DNA of 6,567 bases from Bacteroides sp. (lineage in GTDB: Bacteria; Bacteroidota; Bacteroidia; Bacteroidales; Bacteroidaceae). Numbering within the stretch: the first letter of the stretch is position 1; every line of letters starts with the position of its first letter. Made by a program: the position numbers and the translations under genes. Below, one piece after another: positions 1 to 5,834 of the stretch. The stretch covers positions 1 through 6,567 of the forward strand of contig JAFYML010000208.1 in NCBI GenBank assembly GCA_017556595.1. Direction: 5' to 3'. The notes under the pieces were generated by a model, which searched no databases, had not been told where the DNA came from, and saw only the letters and a program-made list of their open reading frames with translations.

Positions 1-2
1 AC

Positions 3-713
3 GAAGGTTTGTTGATGCGCTCGGGTAACTACTTTGATTACTTGAGTTTGCACCACTATGAACAACAAGGTGGTTATTTGACTGGTCCTAAGCGCTTAGG
101 CGAGCAATATGATCGCTATGCAGAGATGATTGCAAATTGTCCAAATCCTCATATCCGTCTCTATATTTCAGAATGGAACTTGAATAGCATCGATTGGCGT
201 ACAGGCCTCTTTGCTGGTGGATTCTTGAATACATGCGAGCAACGCGATGTAGTAGGTATGGGTGCAGCTGCGCTCTTTATCCGTCGAACAGATTCGCCCG
301 ATTGGAACAATGCTTTCATAAACTTCGATTACAAAGACCTCTTTGTTGCACCTAACTATCAAGTAACCGAACTTTGGTATGATAACTTCTCGAAGTATCG
401 TTTGGCTTACAAAGGCGATACTAAGGATTTGAGCGTAGTAACAACGCTTTCAGAAGATGGTCGTCATGTTATCGTGAAGGTGGTAAATGCTACCGACAAA
501 CCTTATCAATTGGCTATTCAAGGTAATTGGAAGGGTATCTCGGGTGGTGAATATAAATACTACGCACCTGGCGACTTGATGATTGCTAATAGCATGGACA
601 AAAAAGATGCTGTTGCATTAAAGAATCGTTCGGTTGAAGCAGCTGATAATGGTATGACGTTGGAGGTTGAGCCATACTCAGCCGGTGTGTTGACTATTGA
701 ACGTACGTTTTAA
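3..713 (+). CDS. alpha-L-arabinofuranosidase, GH51-type, C-terminal part (5' end outside the window)
   Basis: The reading frame is open from the left edge (first full codon at base 3), so only about 236 C-terminal residues of a usually 500-700 residue enzyme are present. The TTG at 9 and ATG at 15 are internal codons, not starts. The segment carries the end of the catalytic barrel: 'DYLSLHHY', then 'LYISEWN', whose Glu (codon 171-173) fits the GH51 catalytic nucleophile. This is followed by 'DWRTGLFAGGFLN' and 'NAFINFDYKDLFVAPNY', which resemble alpha-L-arabinofuranosidase C-terminal regions. The last ~100 residues look like the C-terminal beta-sandwich. The acid/base Glu and any signal peptide lie upstream and cannot be seen. 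Family members release terminal arabinofuranose from arabinan, arabinoxylan or arabinogalactan. The GH43 gene starts 16 bases downstream on the same strand, which fits a shared polysaccharide-utilisation operon. The family call comes from motif recall, not alignment; substrate is inferred. Confidence 0.77.
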   Translation, partial: EGLLMRSGNYFDYLSLHHYEQQGGYLTGPKRLGEQYDRYAEMIANCPNPHIRLYISEWNLNSIDWRTGLFAGGFLNTCEQRDVVGMGAAALFIRRTDSPDWNNAFINFDYKDLFVAPNYQVTELWYDNFSKYRLAYKGDTKDLSVVTTLSEDGRHVIVKVVNATDKPYQLAIQGNWKGISGGEYKYYAPGDLMIANSMDKKDAVALKNRSVEAADNGMTLEVEPYSAGVLTIERTF

Positions 714-729
714 TTTTTAAGTTAATTTC

Positions 730-2430
730 ATGAAAACTATAATGAATTCTTTACGATATATCTTGTGTGTATCGTTCTTGTTATTGACAATAAATGCTCT
801 TAAAGCGGCAAATCCGTTCTTACCTTTGTGGGAGTATATTCCCGATGGTGAACCTTATGTATTCGAAGATCCAGATAATCCGGGTAAGTATCGCGTATAT
901 ATATATGGTTCGCACGACTCAAGAATAACCGACTATTGCGGTCTTGAACTTGTGGTGTGGTCGGCTTCTATCGATGATTTGAATAATTGGCGTTACGATG
1001 GTGTGATTTTTGAATCGAAAACCGATGCCAATGGCGAATTGTTGAACGAAGGTGGTGTAGGCGATGTGCTTTTCGCACCCGATGTAACCATGACGGTAGA
1101 TGCCAATGGAAAGAAGACATATTACCTCTTCCCAAATAATCAACATGGTGGACGTAATGGTATGGCGGCAAAAGCTGATCGTCCAGATGGTCCCTTTCAA
1201 GTAATCAATTGGAGTAAAACTAATCCAAGAGCAAACGATGGTGTGTTTGGTTTCGATCCAGCCGTGTTTGTCGATGATGATGGTCGTGTGTATGGTTATT
1301 GGGGATTTGAACGCTCGTATGCCGCTGAACTTGATCCAACTACAATGGCTACGGTAAAACCTGGTACCGAAATAGTTGAGGATATGGTAAGTGGACGATA
1401 TCAAGAGGGCGTGTATCGCTTCTTCGAAGCATCATCAATGCGTAAGATTAAAGATAAATATGTGTTTATCTATAGTCGCTTTACGGAAGATGGTGAGTTT
1501 GGCTTACCCACTACAAACTATACATTGGCTTATGCTTATAGCGACAATCCGTTAGGTCCTTTCACTTATGGCGGTACAATTATCGACGGACGTGGACGTG
1601 GCGAGAACGAGTGCGGCGAAGTGGTAGCAACCGCTACTATTGGTGGTAATACTCATGGTAGTATTGCCGAAATAAATAATCAATGGTATGTATTCTATCA
1701 TCGTCAATCGGGATTGAATGAATATGCTCGTCAAGCAATGGTAGAGCCTATTCGTGTAGAGGTAGAAGAAGGTCCTGGCGGTAAGGTTATTATTAGCGAG
1801 GCGGAATATACATCCGAAGGTTTTGAAATTGATGGATTGAACCTCTACAAACGCTATCCAGCGGCTATTGCTTGTTTCTATATGGGACCTACTCCAATTG
1901 TACAAGAGTATCCGAACTTCTATCATTCAGGTTCGTATATGCAACCTTCTTATCTCAATGGTAAAACTTATGATGATCCTTATCAATTGGATGTAAATTG
2001 CAATCCGGTGGTAAACAATACAGATGGTTCAATCGTAGGTTACAAGTATTTCAACTTCGATGGCTTGAAAGAGGGAAAGACTTCGCTTGACATCAATTTG
2101 AAACCATTGGGTGTTGAAGGTAGAATCGACGTAATGATTGAATCGCCTTGGGAATCGAAGGGCGGTAAGAAGATTGGTTCTTTGAACATAACTAAGGATA
2201 TGCCTCAAGAAGCACAAAATGTACAAATTGCGCTTAGTGACCTTTCAGAATATAAAGGTAAGCATGCCATCTATTTGTTGTTCTCTGTCGAAGAACCAAC
2301 TCAATCGTTGTGCGAGCTTTATGACTTTACTTTTGTTACCGATACTGATAGCAATTCATCCATAATTGTGATTGTTTTGCTTCTGTTGTTGATTGGTGGT
2401 GCATTGTTGGGCAAAAGAAAAAAGAAATAG
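730..2430 (+). CDS. secreted GH43 family glycosidase with CBM6-like module and C-terminal membrane anchor
   Basis: 566 residues. Residues 1-26 form a signal peptide with a probable cleavage near 'ALKA-A' and no lipobox Cys. A GH43 five-bladed propeller spans about 35-340. Asp39 in 'IPDGEPYVF' is the likely base, Asp176 in 'FDPAVF' the pKa modulator and Glu233 in 'FFEASSM' the acid. His309 in 'THGSI', before 'WYVFYHR', is a further family hallmark. About 427-536 resembles a CBM6 beta-sandwich ('GRIDVMIESP', 'GKHAIYLLFS'). Residues 544-561 are a hydrophobic helix followed by KRKKK at the extreme C-terminus, so the mature enzyme is probably tethered to a membrane with its domains outside the cytoplasm; most Bacteroidota glycosidases are instead lipoproteins or soluble. 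Family activities are alpha-L-arabinofuranosidase, beta-xylosidase or arabinanase; the GH51 neighbour favours an arabinose-containing substrate. The exact subfamily and linkage cannot be told. The start is 16 bases after the GH51 stop and gives a good signal peptide. Confidence 0.88.
   Translation: MKTIMNSLRYILCVSFLLLTINALKAANPFLPLWEYIPDGEPYVFEDPDNPGKYRVYIYGSHDSRITDYCGLELVVWSASIDDLNNWRYDGVIFESKTDANGELLNEGGVGDVLFAPDVTMTVDANGKKTYYLFPNNQHGGRNGMAAKADRPDGPFQVINWSKTNPRANDGVFGFDPAVFVDDDGRVYGYWGFERSYAAELDPTTMATVKPGTEIVEDMVSGRYQEGVYRFFEASSMRKIKDKYVFIYSRFTEDGEFGLPTTNYTLAYAYSDNPLGPFTYGGTIIDGRGRGENECGEVVATATIGGNTHGSIAEINNQWYVFYHRQSGLNEYARQAMVEPIRVEVEEGPGGKVIISEAEYTSEGFEIDGLNLYKRYPAAIACFYMGPTPIVQEYPNFYHSGSYMQPSYLNGKTYDDPYQLDVNCNPVVNNTDGSIVGYKYFNFDGLKEGKTSLDINLKPLGVEGRIDVMIESPWESKGGKKIGSLNITKDMPQEAQNVQIALSDLSEYKGKHAIYLLFSVEEPTQSLCELYDFTFVTDTDSNSSIIVIVLLLLLIGGALLGKRKKK
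2308..2335 (+). promoter_or_regulatory. possible housekeeping promoter inside the GH43 3' end, upstream of ribonuclease Z
   Basis: TACTTTTG at 2328-2335 matches the Bacteroidota primary-sigma -7 consensus TAnnTTTG, and a TTG at 2308-2310 lies 17 bases upstream, near the range expected for the -33 element. It would start transcription about 105 bases before the ribonuclease Z start and could uncouple that essential gene from the glycosidase operon. The motifs are short and could occur by chance in AT-rich coding sequence. Confidence 0.27.
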
Positions 2431-2446
2431 TTAGCACTATAAATTG

Positions 2447-3364
2447 ATGGAGAAATTTGATGTACATATATTGGGATGTGGCTCGGCGTTACCAACGACG
2501 CGCCACTTCCCTTCTTCTCAAATTGTGAATTTTCGCGATAAACTCTTTATGATAGATTGTGGCGAAGGTGCGCAATTGCAATTTAGGAAGTGTAAGTTGA
2601 AGTTCTCTCGACTAAATCACATCTTTATTTCTCATCTACATGGTGACCATTGCTTTGGTTTGCCAGGACTAATCTCTTCTCTAAATCTTTTGGGACGTAC
2701 GGCCGAGTTGCATATCCATGCTCCTCATGAATTGGAGAAGTTGCTGACTCCTTGGTTGAATTTCTTCTGTCATCAAATGACTTTCGAGATTATCTTCCAT
2801 CCTTTCGAAACGAACCATCCGCAACTTATTTATGAAGATCGCTCGTTGACGGTTACGACTATCCCGTTAAAACATCGCATGCCTTCGTGTGGCTTCCTTT
2901 TTGCTGAAAAGAAGCGTCCTAATCACATCATACGCGAGATGATCGATCGCTATAATATCCCCTTGTACGAAATAAACCGCATAAAGAATGGGGAAGATTA
3001 TCTGACACCAGAAGGCGAACTCATTCCTAATGCTCAATTGACTATCCCTGCCGAGCCTATCCGTCGTTATGCTTATTGCTCGGATACATTACCTTTAGCA
3101 TCTGTTGCCGAACAAGTGATGGGTGTGAATCTTCTCTTTCACGAAGCAACCTTTGCCGAAGATGGAAAAGCACGCGCAAAAGAAACTTATCACACAACGG
3201 CAAAACAAGCCGCTAAGTTGGCTAAAGATGCAGGCGTGAAACAATTGCTTATCGGACATTTCTCGGCAAGATATGATGATGAACAGGTATTGTTAGCCGA
3301 AGCTAAGAGCATTTTTGAACAAACACAATTGGCTAAAGAAATTAAAATTTATTCAGTCGATTAA
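2447..3364 (+). CDS. rnz: ribonuclease Z (tRNA 3' processing endoribonuclease)
   Basis: 305 residues, the usual length of the short-form RNase Z (ElaC type) of the metallo-beta-lactamase fold. It cuts pre-tRNA after the discriminator base in the cytoplasm so that CCA can be added or exposed. The zinc motif H63-L-H65-G-D67-H68 ('SHLHGDH', followed by 'CFGLPG') is intact. The other metal ligands also appear: His143 in 'LKHRMPSCGF', Asp213 in 'YCSDT' and His271 in 'GHFSARY'. Glu233 and His249 in 'HEATF' and 'HTTAKQAA' also match the family. The ATG at 2447 is chosen as start over the in-frame TTG at 2444, because it gives 'MEKFDVHILGCGSALPT', the normal family N-terminus. It lies 16 bases after the GH43 stop, so read-through from the glycosidase genes or an internal promoter is needed. 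Its TAA stop falls inside the next promoter element. No functional tie to the carbohydrate genes is expected. Confidence 0.95.
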   Translation: MEKFDVHILGCGSALPTTRHFPSSQIVNFRDKLFMIDCGEGAQLQFRKCKLKFSRLNHIFISHLHGDHCFGLPGLISSLNLLGRTAELHIHAPHELEKLLTPWLNFFCHQMTFEIIFHPFETNHPQLIYEDRSLTVTTIPLKHRMPSCGFLFAEKKRPNHIIREMIDRYNIPLYEINRIKNGEDYLTPEGELIPNAQLTIPAEPIRRYAYCSDTLPLASVAEQVMGVNLLFHEATFAEDGKARAKETYHTTAKQAAKLAKDAGVKQLLIGHFSARYDDEQVLLAEAKSIFEQTQLAKEIKIYSVD

Positions 3365-3389
3365 ACCTTTTATGAACTATTAAGTCTAA
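3361..3389 (+). promoter_or_regulatory. ECF-type promoter P1, upstream of the first sigma factor gene
   Basis: TTAAACCTTT at 3361-3370 and AGTCTAA at 3383-3389 form an AAC ... GTC pair with 17 bases between the triplets. This is the layout known for ECF sigma factors (compare the E. coli sigma-E pattern GGAACTT and GTCTAA). The same two boxes at the same spacing recur before the downstream gene, 606 bases away, while the bases between them differ. The -35 box overlaps the rnz stop codon (3362-3364). The expected transcript would begin about 15-20 bases before the sigma ATG at 3413. Autoregulation by the sigma factor is inferred. Confidence 0.66.
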
Positions 3390-3412
3390 CAGGTAAAGAA
3401 GTAATAAAAACA

Positions 3413-3970
3413 ATGGCGAAAACATCTTATAGCGAACGTGAAATATTGGCCTTGCTCGGTGACCCCAAGACACAACGAAAGGGGTTCGAGATGATGGTTG
3501 CTCAATATAGCGAGCAACTATATTGGCAAATACGCCGTATGGTACTTTCGCATGAAGATGCAAACGATTTGTTGCAAAATACATTCGTTAAAGCATGGTC
3601 AAATCTTGATAACTTCCGAGCAGAAGCTAAAGTTTCCACTTGGTTGTATCGTATTGCTTCGAACGAGTGTATCACTTTCTTGAATCGCCAAAAGATATTG
3701 ACTACCGTTTCAATAGACGAACCAGAAGCGGCCGAACTTTATCAATTGGAAAGTGATGAGTACTTCTCGGGCGATGAAACGCAGGTGATATTCCAAAAAG
3801 CTTTAATGACCTTGCCCGAGAAACAACGCTTGGTGTTTAATATGAAATACTTCCAAGAAATGAAATTTGAAGAAATTTCGGACATCTTAGGAGTTACCGT
3901 AGGTGGATTGAAAGCATCCTATCACCATGCCGTGAAGAAAATTGAGAATTTTTTAGAGCGTTATACTTAA
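3413..3970 (+). CDS. ECF-type RNA polymerase sigma factor (first module)
   Basis: 185 residues, typical for an ECF (group 4) sigma-70 protein with only regions 2 and 4. Region 2 is about 25-92: 'HEDANDLLQNTFVKAW' (47-62) binds core polymerase, and 'STWLYRIASNECITFLNR' (75-92) is the -10 recognition side. An acidic linker (about 100-120) precedes region 4 at 134-182, which begins 'LPEKQRLVFNMKYFQEM'. Its helix-turn-helix is about 152-174 and contains 'GVTVGGLKASYHHA', a form common in Bacteroidota ECF factors. No extra C-terminal sensory domain is present. The gene has its own ECF-type promoter and is followed by a candidate membrane anti-sigma gene with a matching promoter, so it probably activates its own locus. 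The ATG at 3413 leaves about 17-20 bases of leader and a full-length region 2. The signal sensed and the wider regulon are not visible. Confidence 0.93.
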   Translation: MAKTSYSEREILALLGDPKTQRKGFEMMVAQYSEQLYWQIRRMVLSHEDANDLLQNTFVKAWSNLDNFRAEAKVSTWLYRIASNECITFLNRQKILTTVSIDEPEAAELYQLESDEYFSGDETQVIFQKALMTLPEKQRLVFNMKYFQEMKFEEISDILGVTVGGLKASYHHAVKKIENFLERYT

Positions 3971-3995
3971 ACCTTTATACATGTTATTAGTCTAA
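3967..3995 (+). promoter_or_regulatory. ECF-type promoter P2, between the sigma gene and the candidate anti-sigma gene
   Basis: TTAAACCTTT at 3967-3976 and AGTCTAA at 3989-3995 repeat the two boxes of P1 exactly and at identical spacing. Only 3 of the 12 bases between the boxes agree, the pattern expected of a selected promoter rather than a recent duplication. The -35 box includes the TAA stop of the sigma gene (3968-3970). The downstream ATG at 4017 is 26-27 bases from the -10 box, similar to P1. The element would give the anti-sigma and secreted-protein genes extra transcription when the sigma factor is active. Confidence 0.66.
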
Positions 3996-4016
3996 TAAAT
4001 AGAGAGTAATGAAATT

Positions 4017-4388
4017 ATGAGAGAAGAAGAAAATATATTAAAGAAGGTGGGTACACAAAATCCCTTTACCGTACCCGAAGGCTATTTCGAGAGACTAACC
4101 TCAGAAGTGATGGCTTTCATACCAGATGAAACGCCTACAAAGGTGGTAAAGATGCCAACTTTGTGGGATAGAATGAAGCCTTGGGCTTATATGGCCGCTA
4201 TGTTTGTTGGTGCCGCAATGCTTATCCGCATTGGCTCTACATCAAACGAACCTACTATAACCAATCAATTGGCACTTGATGACAATGAATTGGAGATGGA
4301 ATACATCAGCACTATTATTGATGGTGCAATGATGGACGATTACTCTTTGTATATGTTCCTATCGGATATGAATGAAGAAAATTATTAA
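4017..4388 (+). CDS. small single-pass membrane protein, candidate anti-sigma factor
   Basis: 123 residues with no domain I can name firmly. The cytoplasmic N-terminus carries 'NPFTVPEGYFE' (15-25), a short motif seen in small membrane proteins encoded behind ECF sigma genes in Bacteroidota. A hydrophobic helix at about 56-72 ('WAYMAAMFVGAAMLIRIG') is a probable single transmembrane segment. The remaining ~50 residues are acidic and end in 'DDYSLYMFLSD' before NEENY. The position directly behind a sigma gene, the topology and a promoter matching that of the sigma gene support a role as a membrane anchor that holds the sigma factor inactive. No zinc-binding anti-sigma motif (HxxxCxxC) is present, so it is not a ZAS-type anti-sigma. 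Function is inferred from context only. The next gene begins 13 bases after its stop, or overlaps it by 17 bases if an earlier start is used. Confidence 0.82.
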   Translation: MREEENILKKVGTQNPFTVPEGYFERLTSEVMAFIPDETPTKVVKMPTLWDRMKPWAYMAAMFVGAAMLIRIGSTSNEPTITNQLALDDNELEMEYISTIIDGAMMDDYSLYMFLSDMNEENY

Positions 4389-4401
4389 TGCTTTAAAGGC
4401 T

Positions 4402-4890
4402 ATGAAGAAAGTATTTTTATTAGTAACTTTACTCGTTGTAACACTTTGTTGGGCAGCTGATGGTATGGCCCAAGAACGCTTGTCGCGTGAGCAGTTTAAG
4501 ACAAGACAACAATCCTATTTGATGGAAAAGGCTGGGTTGACGGTAGATGAATCGGCAAAGTTCTTTCCTATCTATTTCGAGTTGCAAGACAAGAAGACGG
4601 AGATAAACAATACTTATTGGAAAGTTTTCCAAAACATTAAGCCAGGTGAAACAACCGAAGAGCAATACACAGAGATGTTGAAGACTATTTACGACACTCG
4701 CATTCGTATTGACAAGTTGGAACAATCGTATTGTGAGAAGTTCTTAAAAATAATCTCTGCCGAGAAATTGTGTAAGATATTCATGGCAGAAACAAATTTC
4801 CACCGCGATTTGATGATGAATCTTGGTAACTTCGGAAACCGAAACAACAACAATCCCGGTGGACGTAGAAGAGGATTTGGACAATTTTGA
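4402..4890 (+). CDS. secreted small helical protein of unknown function in the sigma-factor operon
   Basis: 162 residues from the ATG at 4402. An earlier in-frame ATG at 4372 would add 10 residues and overlap the previous gene by 17 bases. The 4402 start is preferred because it gives a compact signal peptide ('MKKVFLLVTLLVVTLCWA') with likely cleavage near 'DGMA' at residue 23, and a 13-base gap behind the previous gene. Cys16 is not in a good lipobox. The mature protein is charged and probably all-helical. It includes 'EKAGLTVDESAKFFPIYFELQDKK', a pattern seen in periplasmic proteins encoded beside ECF sigma factors and loosely like Spy/CpxP-type proteins. The tail from about residue 142 is rich in Gly, Asn and Arg ('NRNNNNPGGRRRGFGQF'). 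It may act as a periplasmic sensor or chaperone in the sigma circuit; that is inference. A hairpin terminator follows 31 bases after the stop. Confidence 0.82.
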   Translation: MKKVFLLVTLLVVTLCWAADGMAQERLSREQFKTRQQSYLMEKAGLTVDESAKFFPIYFELQDKKTEINNTYWKVFQNIKPGETTEEQYTEMLKTIYDTRIRIDKLEQSYCEKFLKIISAEKLCKIFMAETNFHRDLMMNLGNFGNRNNNNPGGRRRGFGQF

Positions 4891-4921
4891 GAGTCTTGTA
4901 TTAATGTAATGTTAGTAAATT

Positions 4922-4962
4922 AGGGGCCGATGAGCGTGATGCTTATTGGCCCTTTCCTTTTT
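4922..4962 (+). terminator. rho-independent terminator of the first sigma-factor operon
   Basis: GGGCCGATGAGC at 4924-4935 pairs with GCTTATTGGCCC at 4941-4952 over 12 base pairs (two G-U), around the 5-base loop GTGAT. One further G-U and one A-U pair can form at the base (4922-4923 with 4953-4954). The stem is followed on the + strand by TTTCCTTTTT (4953-4962). On the - strand only a short T run follows, so termination should act mainly on the sigma operon. The right arm and T tract lie inside the 3' end of the convergent mazG gene. Confidence 0.82.
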
Positions 4963-5740
4963 CTAATTGTTTTGCTTCATTCCATAAATTGTCCATCTCT
5001 TCGAGCGACAAATCCTTCATATTCCTTCCCTCTTTGATGCTATGTGCTTCCACGTATCCGAATCGTCGGATAAACTTTTGGTTTGTTCTTTCCAAAGCAT
5101 TGTCAGGGTTTATTTTATAAAGGCGTGCGGCATTGATGAGGCTGAACATGATGTCGCCAAATTCGTCTTCGGCTTTCTCTTTGTCCATGCGTTCAACCTC
5201 TACTTGAAACTCTTGAATCTCCTCTTTTACCTTTTCCCATACTTGCGAGCGTTCTTCCCAATCGAAGCCTACATTGCGAGCTTTGTCTTGAATGCGATAA
5301 GCTTTGATGAGCGAGGGTAGGGAAGCGGGTACGCCACTCAATACGGTTTTATTGCCGTCCTTCTCTTTTAGCTTTAATTGCTCCCAATTTTCGGATACTT
5401 GTCCAGCGGTTTCGGCTTTTGCATCGCCAAATACGTGTGGATGGCGGAAGATGAGTTTGTCGCAAAGGCGGTCGCACACATCCTTCATGTCGAAGTCGCC
5501 CGTTTCGCTAGCTATTTTTGCATAGAAAGCTATGTGTAGTAGCACATCGCCTAGCTCTTTGCAGATTTCTTTCTTATCGTTGCGCATTAGTGCGTCACAA
5601 AGTTCGTATGTCTCTTCTATGGTATTGGGGCGCAAACTTTCGTTGGTTTGTTTCTTGTCCCAAGGGCACTTTTCGCGTAGTTCGTCAAGCACGTCGAGAA
5701 AGCGTCCGAAGGCTTCCATTTTTTCTTTTCTTGTATGCAT
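4943..5740 (-). CDS. mazG: nucleoside triphosphate pyrophosphohydrolase MazG
   Basis: 265 residues, close to the 263 of E. coli MazG. The enzyme hydrolyses NTPs or dNTPs to the monophosphate and pyrophosphate in the cytoplasm, acting in nucleotide-pool cleaning and stress physiology. It has the usual two MazG repeats. The first has E42-E43-x-x-E46 ('IEETYE') and E62-x-x-D65 ('ELGD') as Mg-binding residues; the second has E173-E174-x-x-E177 and E193-x-x-D196 ('EFGD'). Between them are 'RHPHVF' (99-104), 'NWEQLK' (118-123) and 'LSGVPASLPSL' (134-144), all typical of the long bacterial form. The ATG at 5740 is preceded on the - strand by AGGA about five bases away, and 'MHTRKEKMEAFGRF' is a normal N-terminus; Met8 is a less likely alternative. 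It is convergent with the first sigma operon and divergent from the second sigma gene, separated by 94 bases. Its last residues KGKGQ come from the terminator region. Confidence 0.96.
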   Translation of the reverse strand: MHTRKEKMEAFGRFLDVLDELREKCPWDKKQTNESLRPNTIEETYELCDALMRNDKKEICKELGDVLLHIAFYAKIASETGDFDMKDVCDRLCDKLIFRHPHVFGDAKAETAGQVSENWEQLKLKEKDGNKTVLSGVPASLPSLIKAYRIQDKARNVGFDWEERSQVWEKVKEEIQEFQVEVERMDKEKAEDEFGDIMFSLINAARLYKINPDNALERTNQKFIRRFGYVEAHSIKEGRNMKDLSLEEMDNLWNEAKQLEKGKGQ

Positions 5741-5785
5741 GTTTCCTATTTTTGCCGTAAAGGTATGCTTTTTTTCGTTATTTTT

Positions 5786-5814
5786 GTAAGGTTTTCCCGT
5801 TCGAATTCGTCTAA
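5786..5814 (+). promoter_or_regulatory. ECF-type promoter P3, upstream of the second sigma factor gene
   Basis: GTCTAA at 5809-5814 equals the -10 box of P1 and P2 and lies 20 bases before the ATG at 5835. About 20 bases upstream of it is GTAAGGTTTT (5786-5795), which keeps the TAA and TTT of the P1/P2 box but replaces the central ACC with GG. This suggests a related promoter read by a different ECF factor, probably the one encoded next. The element lies in the 94-base divergent gap with mazG. An 8-base palindrome CGAATTCG (5802-5809) sits in the spacer. Confidence 0.5.
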
Positions 5815-5834
5815 TGGGTAAAAGTTAAGTTGAA

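Noticed and set aside
9..17. TTG or ATG near the left edge as a true start of the first gene
   Set aside because: The frame is open to the window edge and the protein begins in the middle of a glycosidase catalytic domain, so the real start is upstream.
919..1404. Long open frame on the - strand opposite the GH43 gene
   Set aside because: It lies wholly inside a well-supported GH43 gene, encodes no recognisable protein and has no promoter or ribosome site; it is a shadow of the codon use on the other strand.
2444..2446. TTG as start of ribonuclease Z
   Set aside because: It adds only one Met before the ATG at 2447, which already gives the normal family N-terminus.
5758..5765. TACCTTTA on the - strand as the mazG -7 promoter element
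   Set aside because: It misses the final G of the consensus and has no TTG at the right distance; too weak to annotate.
5747..5786. Two TATTTTTG matches to the housekeeping -7 consensus upstream of the second sigma gene (5747-5754 and 5779-5786)
   Set aside because: Neither has a TTG at a suitable distance upstream, and the region is T-rich, so chance matches are expected; the ECF-like element explains the gene better.
5042..5789. Several + strand open frames opposite mazG
   Set aside because: They overlap the clearly conserved MazG coding sequence, are Cys/Phe/Ser-rich in the manner of antisense shadows and show no domain features.
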